From NCBI GenBank assembly GCA_964580105.1, contig CAZOJJ010000033.1, forward strand, positions 1 through 33,243: a stretch of DNA of 33,243 nucleotides. The letters are read 5' to 3'. A program made the position numbers and the translations under genes. Each line of letters starts with the position of its first letter. Positions within the stretch are counted from its first letter, which is position 1. The stretch comes from CAZOJJ01 sp964580105. GTDB lineage: Bacteria > Bacteroidota > Rhodothermia > Rhodothermales > Rubricoccaceae. A model generated the notes under the pieces. The model ran no database searches. It was not told the origin of the DNA and saw only the letters and a list, made by a program, of their open reading frames with translations. Positions 32,068-33,243 of this stretch are shown here, one piece after another.

Positions 32068-32607
32068 CTAGTGGGCGTCGGCGGGGTGGACGACGCGGCC
32101 GCCTTCGAGGACGGCCGGCTCGCGGCCGAACTCGCGGACGTCGGTGGCGACGGAGGTTTCGGCGCGGATCTTCTCCTGGATGTCCATCAGCGCGTGGATG
32201 AGCACCTCCGGGCGCGGCGGGCAGCCGGGCACGTAGACGTCCACCGGCAGGAAGTTGTCCACGCCCTGCACGACGCCGTAGCACCGGTGCATGCCGCCCG
32301 TGGAGGCGCAGGCGCCCATGGCGATGCACCACTTCGGGTCGGGCATCTGGTCCCAGATGCGGCGGACGGCGTGGGCCATCTTGTAGGAGCACCACCCGGC
32401 CACGATCATGAGGTCGGCCTGGCGGGGGCTGAAGCGCATGGCCTCGGAGCCGAACCGGGCCACGTCGTAGCGCGGCCCGGCGAAGCTCATCAGCTCGATG
32501 CCGCAGCAGGCCAGGCCCAGCGGCATCGGCATGAGCGAGTTCGAGCGCGCCCAGTTGACGACGGCGTCGACGGTGGTGGTGAGGAAGCCGCCTTCGTTGC
32601 TGAACAT
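32068..32607 (-). CDS. nuoB: NADH-quinone oxidoreductase subunit B
   Basis: The 179-aa subunit carries the terminal 4Fe-4S cluster N2, which reduces quinone. The ligands are visible as the tandem Cys34-Cys35 (GLACCGIE), Cys100 (AMGACAST) and Cys129 (VPGCPPRPE). ARFGSEAMRFSPRQADLMIVAG is also conserved. The length is typical for the compact form. The start at 32607 is 95 nt after the nuoA stop. Confidence 0.97.
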   Translation of the reverse strand: MFSNEGGFLTTTVDAVVNWARSNSLMPMPLGLACCGIELMSFAGPRYDVARFGSEAMRFSPRQADLMIVAGWCSYKMAHAVRRIWDQMPDPKWCIAMGACASTGGMHRCYGVVQGVDNFLPVDVYVPGCPPRPEVLIHALMDIQEKIRAETSVATDVREFGREPAVLEGGRVVHPADAH

Positions 32608-32702
32608 GGCCTATCGAGTTCGGAGTGTGGAGGTCGGGGTGCGGAATGACCGAGAGGCGGCGCTCGTTCCGGCCTTCCGCCCTTCGCGCTCCGCATCCCG
32701 CA

Positions 32703-33074
32703 TTAATCCCATTCGAGCCCGCCCTTGCGGACGTCGTAGACGAGGCCGACGACGAGGATGAAAAGGAACACGCCGATGACGGCGAGGGAGCCGAGGCCGC
32801 CGCCGTTGGCCAGGAACGTCTTGAACGAGACGGCCCACGGGTACATGAACACGATCTCCACGTCGAACACGATGAAGATCATGGCGACGAGGTAGAACTT
32901 GACCGAGTACCGCTCGCGGGCGGTGCCCACGGGGTCCATCCCGCTCTCGTACGGGCTCGACTTGACGGCGCGCGGCCGGTAGGGCCCGAGCCACTCGGCG
33001 GCCTTGAGGAGGGTGAGTGCCAGCCCGGCGGCCAGCAGCACCATGATGAAGAGGGGGAGGAAGTCCTGGAGCAT
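32703..33074 (-). CDS. nuoA: NADH-quinone oxidoreductase subunit A
   Basis: The 123-aa membrane subunit sits next to NuoH at the arm junction. It has three helices: LPLFIMVLLAAGLALTLL, FYLVAMIFIVFDVEIVFMYPW and LAVIGVFLFILVVGLVYDV. The conserved loop YESGMDPVG and the F-D-V-E acidic motif in helix 2 are hallmarks. C-terminal KGGLEWD is standard. It is the first gene of the nuo operon. The putative promoter lies 28 nt upstream of the ATG at 33074. Confidence 0.97.
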   Translation of the reverse strand: MLQDFLPLFIMVLLAAGLALTLLKAAEWLGPYRPRAVKSSPYESGMDPVGTARERYSVKFYLVAMIFIVFDVEIVFMYPWAVSFKTFLANGGGLGSLAVIGVFLFILVVGLVYDVRKGGLEWD

Positions 33075-33102
33075 CGCGCAGGCGCGGCGGAGGAAGGGCC
33101 GG

Positions 33103-33134
33103 GCAAGCTACGCCCGCCCGCCCAGCCCTTTCAA
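33103..33134 (-). promoter_or_regulatory. Bacteroidota-type promoter of the nuo operon
   Basis: On the minus strand TTG (33134-33132) is followed after 21 nt by TAGCTTGC (33110-33103), 28 nt before nuoA. The TTG lies in TTTTCAATTGAAAG, a palindromic AT-rich patch that could also be an operator. Confidence 0.5.
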
Positions 33135-33183
33135 TTGAAAAGGGGCGAAACCCCGGGATCCCTCCACGGAGGCGCCGTCTACC

Positions 33184-33231
33184 GTGTTTGACACGGATCG
33201 AGGGCCCGGGAGCGAACCCCCGGGCCCTCGA
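33184..33231. repeat. Inverted repeat at the window edge
   Basis: TCGAGGGCCCGGG (about 33199-33211) and CCCGGGCCCTCGA (about 33219-33231) form 13-bp arms around a 7-nt loop. It is probably the terminator of a gene outside the window or a boundary element for the nuo operon. A GTGTTTGACAC palindrome lies just before it. Confidence 0.6.
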
Positions 33232-33243
33232 CCACCGGCACGA

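Overview
The window comes from a very GC-rich bacterial chromosome (strong G/C bias at third codon positions) and carries housekeeping genes rather than a phage or island. Several things point to the Bacteroidota/Rhodothermota side, most plausibly a marine Rhodothermia-type organism. Many genes have a TA-NN-TTY-S box 20-45 nt upstream of the start, which is the Bacteroidota sigma-A -7 element, and three of these also have TTG 19-21 nt further up. Shine-Dalgarno sequences are absent in front of nearly all genes. The gene set also fits: a complex I operon with separate nuoC and nuoD, YceI, DUF4920, and a eukaryote-like PTPS. The lineage is an inference; no 16S rRNA gene is present.

Layout. 1-82: 5' end of a probable membrane-anchored AraC-type regulator (-). 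220-1146: lipoprotein with a PH-like domain. 1130-2521: rarA (-). 2742-4708: NAD salvage pair pncA-pncB (+). 4705-7194 (-): PTPS (queD/ptpS), folE, a sepiapterin-reductase-like SDR, an 18-bp junction repeat broken by an assembly gap, and a small GNAT. 7418-9303 (+): HIT protein, orphan ABC ATPase, coaE. 9308-9467: large nested inverted repeat. 9489-9781: gene remnants. 9782-10841 (-): TM2 protein and PNPOx-like flavoprotein. 11062-12429 (+): glutamate dehydrogenase. 12523-13290 (-): lipoprotein with a second gap in its signal peptide. 13385-13918 (+): secreted histidine phosphatase. 13922-17876 (-): VTT membrane protein, ribBA, yajC, geranylgeranyl-reductase-family flavoprotein. 17955-18059 (-): SRP RNA. 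18246-18830 (+): YceI. 18908-20212 (-): AzgA-type purine permease. 20361-20432 (+): tRNA-Thr(CGU), followed by a terminator and a helically phased 10-bp repeat array. 20719-23897 (-): iron-binding lipoprotein and transketolase. 24235-33074 (-): nuoA-B-C-D-E-F-[DUF4920 lipoprotein]-G-H.

How the genes fit together. The nuo block encodes the NADH-oxidising and quinone-facing peripheral arm (B-G) plus membrane subunits A and H. nuoI-N are not in the window, so complex I genes are split between loci. A DUF4920 lipoprotein sits between nuoF and nuoG. pncA/pncB (NAD), ribBA (flavin), coaE (CoA) and folE/PTPS/SDR (pterin) give the window a cofactor-synthesis flavour. The last three could form a tetrahydrobiopterin-type pathway.

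The most unusual non-coding features are: a tandemly repeated stop/start junction between SDR and GNAT; at least five other short perfect or near-perfect tandem duplications at or near stop codons; a 160-nt nested inverted repeat after coaE; a palindrome shared by two gene ends; and the repeat array beside tRNA-Thr.
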